Positions 18,210 through 27,352 of a stretch of DNA of 64,000 nt are shown piece after piece; the first letter of the stretch is position 1; every line of letters begins with the position of its first letter. The stretch is taken from assembly GCA_937891015.1 (NCBI GenBank), contig CALAPY010000008.1:1-64000 (forward strand), in the 5' to 3' direction. The DNA comes from UBA2108 sp002713215. GTDB taxonomy: Bacteria; Bacteroidota; Bacteroidia; Flavobacteriales_G; Salibacteraceae. Below the pieces are notes generated by a model. It was not told the DNA's origin. It searched no databases and saw only the letters and a list, made by a program, of their open reading frames with translations. The position numbers were made by a program, and so were the translations under genes.

Positions 18210-18843
18210 ATGAAAAAAGAAGGTACTTTAACGATTCTCCTATGCCTAATTGCTTTCTTGGTCCATACCCAGGTCATTCAGGTTCATCAAGGGTATTGTA
18301 AGAAAAAAGAAATGGAGATTCTATCCGGAGACTCCTTGCCCAAGGGCTATGCCATCATACAAATGGGTACTTTTGAAAAAGAGGATAGAGGGGCTATTTT
18401 ATATGTTATTGGTAATGGCTCTTAACGTATTTCTATGGCTGTTGGTTTCTTATCTAAAAACCAATCTTATGTTTTTGCTGCCATGCTTGTCTTATGCACG
18501 CTATATAATTTGCAATGCTGGGAGGGGTTTTTTCGGATGACAATGGATACATTTTTTCGATCTTAGGTAACTTGCTTCTTTTTGGTACCATACTAACAGC
18601 AACCATTATAATGGGTATAGACATATTTAAGCACTCCCATAAGGTAGATTATAGTTTGATTGGAGCCGCCAATATTTATTGGGGCAGGGTATTCTATTTG
18701 CTGCTTTATATACGATTCTTGAAAAGCTCAACCCAGGATTAATGGGCATCGACTTTGCAAACGATGGTGAAGCATTTTTTAACTGTTATAGCTATAGCTG
18801 GTATATTATGACTGGAATTGAAAGCCTTTTACGTCAGCAGTAA
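18210..18843 (+). pseudogene. Multi-helix membrane protein gene with at least two frameshifts
   Basis: Three overlapping frames each carry a believable piece of one protein. Bases 18210-18425 encode MKKEGTLTILLCLIAFLVHT onward; the next frame gives NVFLWLLVSYLKTNLMFLLP; the frame from 18515 gives FSILGNLLLFGTILTATIIM; after another shift near 18690 comes AALYTILEKLNPGLMGIDF, ending at the TAA at 18841. The order and hydrophobic profile suggest an original protein of about 200 residues with four helices. With the broken gene just upstream, this stretch looks like decaying DNA. Confidence 0.5.
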
Positions 18844-18952
18844 ATTCCACCATCCGTAACATTTATATTCTAGAAGCGGCGATAGCTAACCCTTTTATCA
18901 TTTTTATTGTTGGTCGATTACCGGTAAGTAAAAAGTAAACACCAGTTCAGCA

Positions 18953-19669
18953 TCAGCCCAATGCCTGTTCAATTTTTTGGTGAACCAATTCCGCAGCCTC
19001 AATAGCATCCAATTCAGCAACCAGTGTATATGGAATAACATCCAAAGCTTCTACTGTAATATCGGCCCTATTATTGATTCTTAAACTGTTTTTGGGAACA
19101 GCATCTCGCGTTCCCTTTATAACAACAGGTAAAATATCGACCTGCATTCTTTTGGCAATTACAAATGCTCCCGGCATAAACTTCTTTAGCTTACCATCAG
19201 GCGATCGGGTTCCCTCAGGAAACAGGAACACCGAACTCCCTTTTTTAATAGCCTCTTCGCATTTCATCATCATTTTGGCAATGCTTCTCCTCCCTCCTCT
19301 TTCCAATTTTATGTAATTGTTCAACCTCATGTTCCAACCAATAAAAGGAACCTTAAAGATCTCAGCCTTTGATACCCATTTGAATGGAATAAACAAAAAG
19401 GATGCAGCCATGATGTCCAGATAGGATTGATGATTGGACACAATAACATAGGGCTTTTTCAGGTCCACTTTTTCACGACCCAATGCTTTGATCTTCCAGG
19501 AAGGTACAATTCGAATGTAGAGTCCACTCCACCAAAGGGTAAAGTAATGCAGTAATACCAGGCGTTTATCGAAGGCCAGGGTAATAGCCCAAATGACCAA
19601 CGATACCAAAAAAAGAAACGCACTTGAAACAAACAAAAAAGATATGTACAGTTTACTTATAAATTGCAA
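18953..19669 (-). CDS. plsC: 1-acyl-sn-glycerol-3-phosphate acyltransferase
   Basis: 238 residues, the usual PlsC size. Transfers a fatty acyl group to lysophosphatidic acid to form phosphatidic acid at the inner membrane. One or two N-terminal membrane helices (about 5-30) precede the acyltransferase motifs: NHQSYLD (motif I, HxxxxD, about 79-85), the arginine-bearing motif II region, FPEGTRSPDG (motif III, about 150-159) and LPVVIKGT (motif IV). A TGAT-N4-ATCA box lies 86 bases upstream with a well-placed -7 box, suggesting control by the Crp/Fnr regulator encoded next to it. Confidence 0.9.
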   Translation of the reverse strand: MQFISKLYISFLFVSSAFLFLVSLVIWAITLAFDKRLVLLHYFTLWWSGLYIRIVPSWKIKALGREKVDLKKPYVIVSNHQSYLDIMAASFLFIPFKWVSKAEIFKVPFIGWNMRLNNYIKLERGGRRSIAKMMMKCEEAIKKGSSVFLFPEGTRSPDGKLKKFMPGAFVIAKRMQVDILPVVIKGTRDAVPKNSLRINNRADITVEALDVIPYTLVAELDAIEAAELVHQKIEQALG

Positions 19670-19754
19670 ATCAACAATCCGAGTTTATCGGAAAGAACCC
19701 ATCCGTTGGCTCCTTCCAGGCTACAAGATTAGCTCATTAATTGTGCATCAGCTA

Positions 19755-19766
19755 TGATGGAAATCA
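19755..19766. promoter_or_regulatory. Fnr-type box upstream of plsC
   Basis: TGATGGAAATCA fits TGAT-N4-ATCA exactly. On the minus strand TAATCTTG (19731 down to 19724), seven of eight matches to TAnnTTTG, begins 29.5 bases from the box centre, the same spacing as at 28866 and 28786. The rest of the 290-base gap 19670-19959 shows nothing else I can name. Confidence 0.5.
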
Positions 19767-19959
19767 TTCCAACAAACGCTTGGTTCTTGCCATTATCTTG
19801 TATGACCTAAAGTTAGAATGAGTGTCTACCGAAGTCTTTCTTACTGTCTGAATACAACCACGGACAACCTTCCGTAATCTTGTTGAACAATAAGGGGAAA
19901 CCCATACTGTTTAGAGATTTATCAACTCAACTTTTATAGGGTTATTTGCGAAGAATGAG

Positions 19960-20652
19960 TTAAGAAGCGCTTGCTGGTATTGCCTCTGACTTCATCATTG
20001 CAAATGGTCTGGCTAACTGGCTCAATTGGTCCATATCTAAAATTCTGATCTCCTTATTCTCCAGGCGAATGATCTCGCTTTTATTTAGCTCCGCCAACAT
20101 ACGTATCACCGTTTCGTAAGTAGTTCCCGCCTTGCTGGCCATTTCCTTTCGGGTAAGCGTAAAACTTAACATTCCGGGATCGTCGTCCTTATAACCAAAA
20201 GCCTGATAAGTATAGTAAATCGACTTTGCTACCCGGTTCTTCACTGGAATCAAAGCAATTTTTTCTTCAGATCGCCTCAGTTCTTCTGCGAAAAACATCA
20301 TAAGTTGATACGAGAACTCTGTATTTGCCTTTACTATTTGATTGAATATTGCCAGAGGAATAAACGACACTGTGGTATCTTCCAGTGCTATTGCTGATAT
20401 TGGATAAGCCCAATCTCCTCCAAAACCTCTATGCCCAAGAATATCGCCATCGGCCGCCAATCGAATAAGGGTATCTCGTTCTTCACCTTTAGTTACTACC
20501 TTAACCTTTCCAGCATTCACAATATAAAGGCCTTTTGTGGCCTCACCTTCATTAAAAATATGCTCCTTCGCTTTTACTGAATAAGTTTTTTTGTGGAAGT
20601 CCACAAACTCCTGCCATTCCTTGCTACAATATTGCTTTAAAAATGAATCCAT
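19960..20652 (-). CDS. Crp/Fnr-family transcription regulator, probable nitrate-respiration activator
   Basis: 230 residues: an N-terminal cyclic-nucleotide-binding-like beta-roll (about 20-120; HIFNEGEATKGLYIVNAGKV, DGDILGHRGF), a dimerisation helix (about 125-150) and a C-terminal winged helix with recognition segment TRKEMASKAGTTYETVIRML (about 178-197). Only one N-terminal Cys is present, so it lacks the four-Cys Fe-S sensor of E. coli FNR; it may instead sense NO through haem, as Dnr-type proteins do, or another ligand. It is the last gene of a hemerythrin-moaA-regulator operon (1-base gap to moaA) and the best candidate to bind the TGAT-N4-ATCA boxes in this window. Confidence 0.88.
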   Translation of the reverse strand: MDSFLKQYCSKEWQEFVDFHKKTYSVKAKEHIFNEGEATKGLYIVNAGKVKVVTKGEERDTLIRLAADGDILGHRGFGGDWAYPISAIALEDTTVSFIPLAIFNQIVKANTEFSYQLMMFFAEELRRSEEKIALIPVKNRVAKSIYYTYQAFGYKDDDPGMLSFTLTRKEMASKAGTTYETVIRMLAELNKSEIIRLENKEIRILDMDQLSQLARPFAMMKSEAIPASAS

Positions 20653-20653
20653 A

Positions 20654-21652
20654 TTACCCTCCTATGGTAGTCATACTGCGGTTTTTCCACGACTCAGAAT
20701 CAAATTTATGATCTAAAGATTTTATTCCTCCTCGCGATTCATGCTTGGCCTGAATCGCATCAACTATTAATGGTTTAATATCTTCTCCCCTTCTGAATGG
20801 CGTTAAAATATCGAACTCCTCCTGACCAAAAAGACAATTTTTAATTTTTCCGTCAGCTGTTAATCGAATTCGATTACAAGATTCGCAAAACGGGTTGGAA
20901 ACAGGGCTAATGACGCCAAAACTTCCAATGTATCCTTTTATTCGATAGTTCTTGGATGTATCATTGGGTTCATCGGCAATGCGCTCAACATTCTCAGGTT
21001 TAAAATGACCGTCCACGTCATTCATAATTTCCTTGTACGAAAGCATCTTGTCCCAATTCCATTTGTTACCATCAAAGGGCATAAATTCAATAAAACGAAC
21101 GGCTAAATCGTGATATTGGGTTAGGTTAATAAATGCAGCTATTTCGGAATCATTAACTCCCCGAATGGCAACTACGTTTAGTTTAACCCGAAAGCCTTCC
21201 ATAAGCAACAGCTCAATGTTGTTTACGATCCGGTCGTAATAATCTCTCCTGGTTATTTCATTGAATTTGAACTTGTCAATAGAATCAATGCTTATGTTAA
21301 TGGTTTTGAGATTGGCCTTTTTAAAAGTATCAACAAAACGATCGACCAATACGCCATTACTTGTAATAGCCAGTTTTACCGGCAACTGACCAATCCCTTC
21401 AATTAAATCTTTTGCATTCTTTTTAATCAGTGGTTCTCCACCGGTTAGCCTGATTTTATTTACGCCAAGTTCTGTGAAAATGGTTGCGATGGCAAGCGTT
21501 TCCTCCTCGGTCATAAAAATATTTTTGTCGCGCAATTCAATGCCACATTCCGGCATGCAATAAAAGCATCTGAGGTTACATCTCTCCGTTAAAGAAATCC
21601 TTAGGTAGTCGTGTACCCTTCCAAATTTGTCTACCAATTGAGCCTTAGCCAT
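20654..21652 (-). CDS. moaA: GTP 3',8-cyclase MoaA (molybdenum cofactor synthesis)
   Basis: 332 residues. This radical-SAM enzyme makes the first intermediate of molybdopterin, the cofactor needed by NarG. The N-terminal cluster motif CNLRCFYC (about 24-31) binds the SAM [4Fe-4S] cluster. A second set (CESCNRIRL, then CLF) binds the GTP-side cluster. LTGGEPL is the SAM-binding glycine motif, and the protein ends in the conserved Gly-Gly (TTIGG). It overlaps the upstream hemerythrin gene by 8 bases. No other moa genes are seen here. Confidence 0.96.
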   Translation of the reverse strand: MAKAQLVDKFGRVHDYLRISLTERCNLRCFYCMPECGIELRDKNIFMTEEETLAIATIFTELGVNKIRLTGGEPLIKKNAKDLIEGIGQLPVKLAITSNGVLVDRFVDTFKKANLKTINISIDSIDKFKFNEITRRDYYDRIVNNIELLLMEGFRVKLNVVAIRGVNDSEIAAFINLTQYHDLAVRFIEFMPFDGNKWNWDKMLSYKEIMNDVDGHFKPENVERIADEPNDTSKNYRIKGYIGSFGVISPVSNPFCESCNRIRLTADGKIKNCLFGQEEFDILTPFRRGEDIKPLIVDAIQAKHESRGGIKSLDHKFDSESWKNRSMTTIGG

Positions 21653-22370
21653 GTGAGCGATTTATTTGCTCCACAATACTACGAAATTCTTCAGGTGATA
21701 AGTACTTCTGTGCAAGCGGAAACAAGGTATTATCTTCTCTAAAAATATGAAGTCGGAGCATCTCAGCCAACTCTTTGCCGTTGTGATAAGCTAGGTCAAA
21801 GGTCATCGCTTTTGATCTTCCATCTGGTAAACGGGTTCCTAACCCAAGCATATTAAAGGTTAGCGCTGCCAATTGAATAAACTTAACGTGGTCATCCTCC
21901 ATTAAATCTACCGCTGTTTGGGGGTTTTCACCGGGGCCGTGTTCTCCTGATCGTATTAAAGCATCATGTAACACCGGAAATAAATACCTTTCTTCCTTTC
22001 GGTTGTGCGGTGATATATGATCATCGAAGAACTGAAAAAAGCGATTGAACGACTGATTTATTTCACTGCTAAACACGTAGTGGCTTTCCTGAAAATCACT
22101 CAACGCCTTTTCAAATTCCTTAATCACCTCAACCAACTCTTCATGTTCTTTTACCAGGGAGGTCAAAAATTCATGAGTCAAGGGTTCCTGCTTAGCCAAA
22201 GCCGAGGCTTTATCGTCGTATGCTTCCGGTGGATCCATAGGAGAAAACTCCTCCAATTCGGCCTCTTTTTCAGCTTTTCCATAAACTGGATCAACTTCTT
22301 TTAATCGTTTAGCATCAGCCACACCAAGGCCGTCGACACGTTTCCCTGTTTTGGGGTCAATGATTCTCAT
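21645..22370 (-). CDS. Hemerythrin HHE-domain protein
   Basis: 241 residues. An acidic, probably flexible N-terminal region (1-65) precedes a hemerythrin-like four-helix domain with iron-ligand candidates HEFLTSLVKEHEEL, FFDDHISPHNRKEERYLFP, DHVKF and LRLHIFREDNTLFPLA. Such HHE proteins bind a di-iron centre and act in NO, oxygen or oxidative-damage handling (RIC/YtfE-like roles). First gene of the operon with moaA and the Crp/Fnr regulator, and preceded by an Fnr-type box 50 bases upstream, so a role in coping with nitrogen oxides during nitrate respiration is a reasonable inference. Confidence 0.88.
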   Translation of the reverse strand: MRIIDPKTGKRVDGLGVADAKRLKEVDPVYGKAEKEAELEEFSPMDPPEAYDDKASALAKQEPLTHEFLTSLVKEHEELVEVIKEFEKALSDFQESHYVFSSEINQSFNRFFQFFDDHISPHNRKEERYLFPVLHDALIRSGEHGPGENPQTAVDLMEDDHVKFIQLAALTFNMLGLGTRLPDGRSKAMTFDLAYHNGKELAEMLRLHIFREDNTLFPLAQKYLSPEEFRSIVEQINRSHG

Positions 22371-22419
22371 AGTTTGTTATTTAGAAAGTAAAGTAACAGA
22401 AATACGACGCCTTCATGAA

Positions 22420-22431
22420 TGATTTAGATCA
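22420..22431. promoter_or_regulatory. Fnr-type box upstream of the hemerythrin-moaA-fnr operon
   Basis: TGATTTAGATCA fits TGAT-N4-ATCA exactly. TACTTT on the minus strand (from 22395) lies about 30 bases downstream of the centre, a weaker -7 candidate. It implies feedback on the regulator's own operon. Confidence 0.6.
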
Positions 22432-22448
22432 TATAAATGAAAAAAGAA

Positions 22449-22473
22449 AAGCCGGCGAATTTCACCAGCTTTC
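22449..22473 (-). terminator. Terminator after the porin gene
   Basis: AAAGCCGG and CCAGCTTT pair in seven of eight positions around a 9-base loop, flanked by A-rich sequence on the left, which is the T-run on the minus strand. It lies 33 bases past the porin stop. Confidence 0.6.
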
Positions 22474-22505
22474 TTCTCAATATAAAATAGTATTGGTTGT
22501 TGCTT

Positions 22506-23840
22506 TTACTTTTTTGTAGCAGAATCGAATAGAGTTGGTTTGATGATTACCATGGCCCAACCCCAATAACTTGGTTCAGATGTCTGACCACTTCCTTTAA
22601 CGGCAATCATTGTCTCCGTATTAGCCATGTAAGAAAGCCCCAGTTTCATGCTTACTGCATCTACAATCTTAAAGCCTCCGTACAAATCAAACTCAATTCC
22701 TAAGCCAGGATCCATAGCCTGAATATTACCGGTTTTAGTTTGTTCTTCCACATCGAGAACATCGGCGGCAGACATAAAGTAATGTCCATCAACACCTACG
22801 TTGAATTTCTTGGTTTTGTATTGAATTTTTAAGTAAGCATCCTGAAGACCAACGTTGTTGATGTGGTTTCCTACGTAGAAATAATCCATGTGTCCGTTGA
22901 ATTTGTGGTTGGTTCCATAAAACGGGTTGAATGCGTGGTTAACATCGGTATACGCCCTAGTTGTATCCGTTTGGCTTTGCCCCGATAGGTATTCATATCC
23001 CAATACAAACTTTAGCTTTTTTGTTGCCTTAAAAGCAATTTCCGGGTTAATGTTTAAAGCATTAATCTGTGAATTGGCTGCATCTGGTGCCGTACCAAAT
23101 TGGTAGTAGAAGTTTAACCTGGCATCAATCATATCAGACTTAAAAGTCAATCGGGTTCCAGCAGTTTGGCTGTAGTTGTCTTTCCAGTGGATCACATTTC
23201 CGGCAGCGTCAGTCCCGGTAGCCACCTGAATCCCATTATTTAAGAACAAGAAACTGGCATCCAGTGATTCACCAAAATCTTTGTGTAACCATAAAAACTG
23301 GAACGATTTGTAACTTTTTGCAACGCCGTAGTATTGGTTAAATACAGAAGGTCCCGCTGCGTTATAAGCCACCGATAATTTAGCCTGAAAAGTAGAATCG
23401 GAGTACATAATCATTGCTGCATCATGGCTTCTGGCTTGAGTAGCCCAATCTACGTTACCAAAAATTCGGTGGTCATCCAAAATAATTTCCTGACGACCCA
23501 ATTTCAATCCCCACTTCTGGTTCAATTTCACCCGGGCCCATGCCTGGTGTACTGAGCTATATCCGTCAGAACGATTGAGCTGAGAAGTATTGCCCCAAAC
23601 ACGAATATCCTGAAGGCTTAAATAGAATTCGTAACTGTCGTTATTATAACCAAAATTCAATCGAGTTCGTTGATCAACAAATCCAACACCCTGTGTAAGC
23701 GAATCGGCCGGTTGGTAAAATCCGTCGCGGTATTCAAACCTTGGTCTATACTGACCGGTTACCTTAAACTGCGCAATGGTCTCCTTCGACAAAAGAAAAA
23801 TTGCAATAAAAAATGTGAGTCCTGTACTTAGTTTTTTCAT
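22506..23840 (-). CDS. Outer-membrane beta-barrel porin (alginate-export-like family)
   Basis: 444 residues from the ATG at 23840; a longer frame to 23927 adds 29 residues ahead of a clear signal peptide (MKKLSTGLTFFIAIFLLSKETIAQ) and is not preferred. The mature protein alternates aromatic and polar residues in about 18 strands typical of a barrel: LNFGYNNDSYEFYLSLQD, LKLGRQEIILDDHRIFGNVD, INPEIAFKATKKLKFVLGYE. The segment GRQEIILDDHRIFGNVDW is characteristic of the alginate_exp domain family. Its place between narK genes and the regulator operon suggests a channel for nitrate or nitrite, which is inference. Downstream terminator at 22449. Confidence 0.82.
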   Translation of the reverse strand: MKKLSTGLTFFIAIFLLSKETIAQFKVTGQYRPRFEYRDGFYQPADSLTQGVGFVDQRTRLNFGYNNDSYEFYLSLQDIRVWGNTSQLNRSDGYSSVHQAWARVKLNQKWGLKLGRQEIILDDHRIFGNVDWATQARSHDAAMIMYSDSTFQAKLSVAYNAAGPSVFNQYYGVAKSYKSFQFLWLHKDFGESLDASFLFLNNGIQVATGTDAAGNVIHWKDNYSQTAGTRLTFKSDMIDARLNFYYQFGTAPDAANSQINALNINPEIAFKATKKLKFVLGYEYLSGQSQTDTTRAYTDVNHAFNPFYGTNHKFNGHMDYFYVGNHINNVGLQDAYLKIQYKTKKFNVGVDGHYFMSAADVLDVEEQTKTGNIQAMDPGLGIEFDLYGGFKIVDAVSMKLGLSYMANTETMIAVKGSGQTSEPSYWGWAMVIIKPTLFDSATKK

Positions 23841-23965
23841 ATCTAAATTCTTTATAAATGAAGATGTAAAACTATCGTGGAGCGTAAGCCTATCCAATGA
23901 TACAGGATAGAAGAAAGTGTGAGGCATATCATAAATAGAATGAGTTGACGCTATTCTATTACAAC

Positions 23966-23995
23966 AAAAAAAGCGCTCTAAAGAGCGCTTTTTTT
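23966..23995. terminator. Strong terminator after the narK pair
   Basis: A perfect inverted repeat: seven A, then GCGCTCT, AA, AGAGCGC, then seven T. It ends transcription of the two narK genes just before the porin promoter region. Confidence 0.92.
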
Positions 23996-24017
23996 GTACG
24001 TGATATTTAACTATTGG

Positions 24018-25583
24018 CTATGGATTGTCGAATTCTCTTTTAGGTCCTTGGTAGTACCACCAGTTCAAAACGAGGCAAATCAAATAATAGATAGCGAACC
24101 CATATAAGGCATACTCGGCATGGCCGGCCTTAATTTGCTGTCCAAATACCTTGGGAATGATAAAAGCACCGTAAGCTGCAATAGCAGAAGTCCAACCCAA
24201 AACCGGCCCAGCTTTTTCCTTACTGAAAATGTAGGGAATACTTCTAAATGTAGAGCCATTTCCAATTCCTGTGGTTAAAAACAACACCATAAAGGCCCCA
24301 AAGAATGGCCACCAATATTCCAAAGGATCTTCGGACCCTCTGGCCTGTACCACAAAATAGGCTACTCCAAGGGCTGCAATAATCTGAAAAATGGTGCTCC
24401 ACATGGTTACTTTAGCTCCACTGTTTACTTTGTCTGAAATAATACCACCGACCGGACGAATTAAGGCTCCTAAAGCCGGACCTAAAAACACCCATAGTCG
24501 ATAATCGGCTGTCGGGAAAATATCTTGACACAACTTGGGGAACGCAGCAGAATACCCAATAAAAGATCCAAATGTCATAGTATAGATTATTGTCATAATC
24601 CAATTGTGCTTATCCGTCAAAATTGAAAACTGGCTATTCAAATTCTCCCGAATTTCACCTGGGGTAGCAAATTTCATAAGCAACACTGCCAAAATGATAA
24701 CAATGGGAAGAACAACCCACATGTTTAGTCCAAGCCCTACAAGAAGGTAGGCACCTGCTGCAGCGGCTAGTAAACCCAACAAAACCATAATGAGGGTTTT
24801 ACTCACTCCCTGGGCTGTAGAAGGTAAGACAGGAGTTCCGGTAATTACGTTGTTCATACCAATAAAAGCTGCAATTGCAGATATTCCTAACAGAGGAACC
24901 CATACCCAGCCAGCATTTTGAATACCTGCGAAGGCCACACCTTCCATGGTAATGTCTGAACCCGCACCGGCAAATACAACTATAGGCACAACCAGGGGAA
25001 TTAACTTCTGCATGGTGGCAACCCCTAAGTTTCCAATACCGGCATTCATTCCAAGTGCATAACCCTGCATTTTTTTAGGAAAGAAATAGCTAATGTTGTT
25101 CATAGACGAAGCAAAGTTTCCTCCGCCAAACCCTGAAAACAGGGCCATGGTTGCAAAAAATCCATAAGAAGTATTGATATCACTTAATCCTATCCCTGCA
25201 CCGATTGCCGGAATGATCAATAATGCAGTGGTTACAAAAATTACATTTCTCCCCCCTCCCAGCGAGATTAAAAAGGAATTGGGTAAACGTAAAGTAGCCC
25301 CGGCTAAACCAGCAATAGCTGGAAGCGTATAATACATGCTGTTAATTTCACTAAGGGCATTTTCATACTCCGGAGTTCCTGGTGTAAGCCCGTTGAGCAT
25401 CCCAAAGGTGAATCCAAAATCCTTCATGTAGGTAACAAGCATGCCCCACATAATCCAGACTGCAAATGCTAATAACAGAGCAGGAATAGAAATCCATAAA
25501 TTGCGCCTGGCAATGGCCTTTCCGGTCGAGTTCCAGAAGCCTTCATCTTCTACATTCCAATTAGAAATATTAATCTTGGGCAT
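24018..25583 (-). CDS. narK: NarK-type MFS nitrate/nitrite transporter (second of a pair)
   Basis: 521 residues from the ATG at 25583 (a TTG two codons upstream is less likely). About 12 membrane helices. The nitrate-porter signature appears as GGGNFASSMNNISYFFPKK and later GIGNGSTFRSIPYIF, the two glycine-rich nitrate motifs of the NNP subfamily. Carries nitrate inward and/or nitrite outward for the membrane nitrate reductase, whose active site faces the cytoplasm. It lies 40 bases after the first narK gene on the same strand. In some bacteria such a pair is fused as NarK1-NarK2; here they are separate. Confidence 0.9.
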   Translation of the reverse strand: MPKINISNWNVEDEGFWNSTGKAIARRNLWISIPALLLAFAVWIMWGMLVTYMKDFGFTFGMLNGLTPGTPEYENALSEINSMYYTLPAIAGLAGATLRLPNSFLISLGGGRNVIFVTTALLIIPAIGAGIGLSDINTSYGFFATMALFSGFGGGNFASSMNNISYFFPKKMQGYALGMNAGIGNLGVATMQKLIPLVVPIVVFAGAGSDITMEGVAFAGIQNAGWVWVPLLGISAIAAFIGMNNVITGTPVLPSTAQGVSKTLIMVLLGLLAAAAGAYLLVGLGLNMWVVLPIVIILAVLLMKFATPGEIRENLNSQFSILTDKHNWIMTIIYTMTFGSFIGYSAAFPKLCQDIFPTADYRLWVFLGPALGALIRPVGGIISDKVNSGAKVTMWSTIFQIIAALGVAYFVVQARGSEDPLEYWWPFFGAFMVLFLTTGIGNGSTFRSIPYIFSKEKAGPVLGWTSAIAAYGAFIIPKVFGQQIKAGHAEYALYGFAIYYLICLVLNWWYYQGPKREFDNP

Positions 25584-25623
25584 AATCAATCATTTTAGAT
25601 TTATAATAATGGCCAACGACTAC

Positions 25624-27192
25624 CTAGTCGTCAACTTCATCGCTAAATGCGTCTTTTGGTTCTTCCAACATAAACCAACAGAAAAAGAAACTTAGAGCTG
25701 CTCCCGCACTTACGATGTAAAAGAATGTTTTAGAGTCAACCAGGGAGAATATTACCAGATAAATTACTGCACCTACGTTACCATAAGCACCAGCCATACC
25801 TGCAATTTGACCTGTCATTCGAGTATTAATCATTGGAATAACCGCGAATGTGGCGCCTTCCGCTCCCTGAACAAACATGGAACAACAAATGGTAATTACA
25901 ACAGATACTACCAACCACCAAATACCACTAAACATGGGTACGATTATTTGTTCTCCATCTACTATCGGCCCATATTTACCGATAAAGGCCATTCCTAAAA
26001 ATCCTAAGGCAATACCTAACATGTAAATAAGCATGGTTCGTTTTCTATTGCCCATCATATCAGATAATAATCCACCTAATGGCCTGGCAAACAGATTTAC
26101 AAAGGCAAAAGAACCAGCAACCAAACCTGCCATAGCAGGAGTCATTATTTTCTCTCCTGCATCATTCATAAGCGGTGCAAAAACGCTTTCGAAAAACATG
26201 GGTAGCATAGATACTACAGCCAGTTCAGCTCCAAAGTTTGCAAAGTAGGTACTGTTAAGAGCAGCTACACTCCCCCAGTGGTATTTTTCATCTTCCGGAA
26301 CACCCTTTTTTAAATAAGGAAGATTTATTTGCAAGAGCTTAATAACATGCACAATGTACATGATAGCCAGAATACCATAAATGACATAAAGTACATTCAT
26401 GGTGTACAAATTGTGCGTTACACCTGCGGTTACAATTTGAACTTTCTGAAGTTTCCAGGCCAAAACACCCATTGCTCCTAGGAGCGGAAAAGACCAAACG
26501 ATATATTGAATTAAATCTCCATAGGAAGTGACGGTCATCGGTTCAGTTTTTCTGGTTTTATGGCCTGCATCTCCATCAGGATGATCTTCTACAATAAACC
26601 AGTATACAACACCGTAAATCACACATATCAGTGCATTTAAGAAAAGTGTCCATCTCCAACTATCAGGACCAAAACCGAAAATAGCGTCCATAATATGAAT
26701 GGTAAAGAAGGGTAAACTACCGGCGGCGGCTGCAGAACCAAAGTTTCCCCAACCAGCATACAGACCTTCTGCCCGTCCTACCATTTTGTGCGGAAACCAG
26801 TTGGCTACCATTTTAATCCCAATCACAAATCCGGCTCCAATGGAACCAAGAATTAAACGGGAAATCATCAACTGCATAAATGAATTACCAAAAGCAAAAA
26901 CAATGGCTGGAATACCCATTATGACCATCAATCCTGAAAAAACTCTTCTTGGTCCATATCGATCTATCATTGCCCCCACAATAATCCTTGCGGGAATGGT
27001 TAAGGCAACGTTACAAATGAGCAGCACTTTTATGTGCGAACGGGTTAACCAATCGATGCTCGACAACATAGTTGTTGCCAAAGGAGCCATGTTAAACCAA
27101 ACATAAAAGGTCAGGAAAAAAGCAATCCAGGTGTAATGTAGCGTGCGGATTGGTTGTTTCGAAAAATCAAATAGTTTTAAATCTTCAGTCAT
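25624..27192 (-). CDS. narK: NarK-type MFS nitrate/nitrite transporter (first of a pair)
   Basis: 522 residues from the ATG at 27192 (frame open to a TTG at 27198). About 12 to 14 membrane helices with nitrate-porter motifs GFVIGIKMVANWFPHKMVG, RAEGLYAGWGNFGSAAAAG and, late, VQGAEGATFAVIPMINTRMT. This subtype differs from its neighbour, so the pair probably combines a proton-coupled nitrate importer and a nitrate/nitrite exchanger. An Fnr-type box lies about 80 bases upstream and no box lies between the two genes, so they form one operon. Confidence 0.9.
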   Translation of the reverse strand: MTEDLKLFDFSKQPIRTLHYTWIAFFLTFYVWFNMAPLATTMLSSIDWLTRSHIKVLLICNVALTIPARIIVGAMIDRYGPRRVFSGLMVIMGIPAIVFAFGNSFMQLMISRLILGSIGAGFVIGIKMVANWFPHKMVGRAEGLYAGWGNFGSAAAAGSLPFFTIHIMDAIFGFGPDSWRWTLFLNALICVIYGVVYWFIVEDHPDGDAGHKTRKTEPMTVTSYGDLIQYIVWSFPLLGAMGVLAWKLQKVQIVTAGVTHNLYTMNVLYVIYGILAIMYIVHVIKLLQINLPYLKKGVPEDEKYHWGSVAALNSTYFANFGAELAVVSMLPMFFESVFAPLMNDAGEKIMTPAMAGLVAGSFAFVNLFARPLGGLLSDMMGNRKRTMLIYMLGIALGFLGMAFIGKYGPIVDGEQIIVPMFSGIWWLVVSVVITICCSMFVQGAEGATFAVIPMINTRMTGQIAGMAGAYGNVGAVIYLVIFSLVDSKTFFYIVSAGAALSFFFCWFMLEEPKDAFSDEVDD

Positions 27193-27270
27193 TACCAATT
27201 GTTTTAATTTGAAGATGTAAAAGAACTGCGGATACAGACCTTATGCAATGACCTACTATACAATCGGATA

Positions 27271-27282
27271 TGATGTATATCA
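27271..27282. promoter_or_regulatory. Fnr-type box upstream of narK-narK
   Basis: TGATGTATATCA, an exact TGAT-N4-ATCA within the longer palindrome ATGATGTATATCAT. I found no convincing -7 box at the standard distance here. Confidence 0.6.
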
Positions 27283-27352
27283 TAACAATTTTAGCTGTTA
27301 CCCTCCAATTCAATTGTATCGCGCAATATTTCAGCAATAACATTGACTATCA

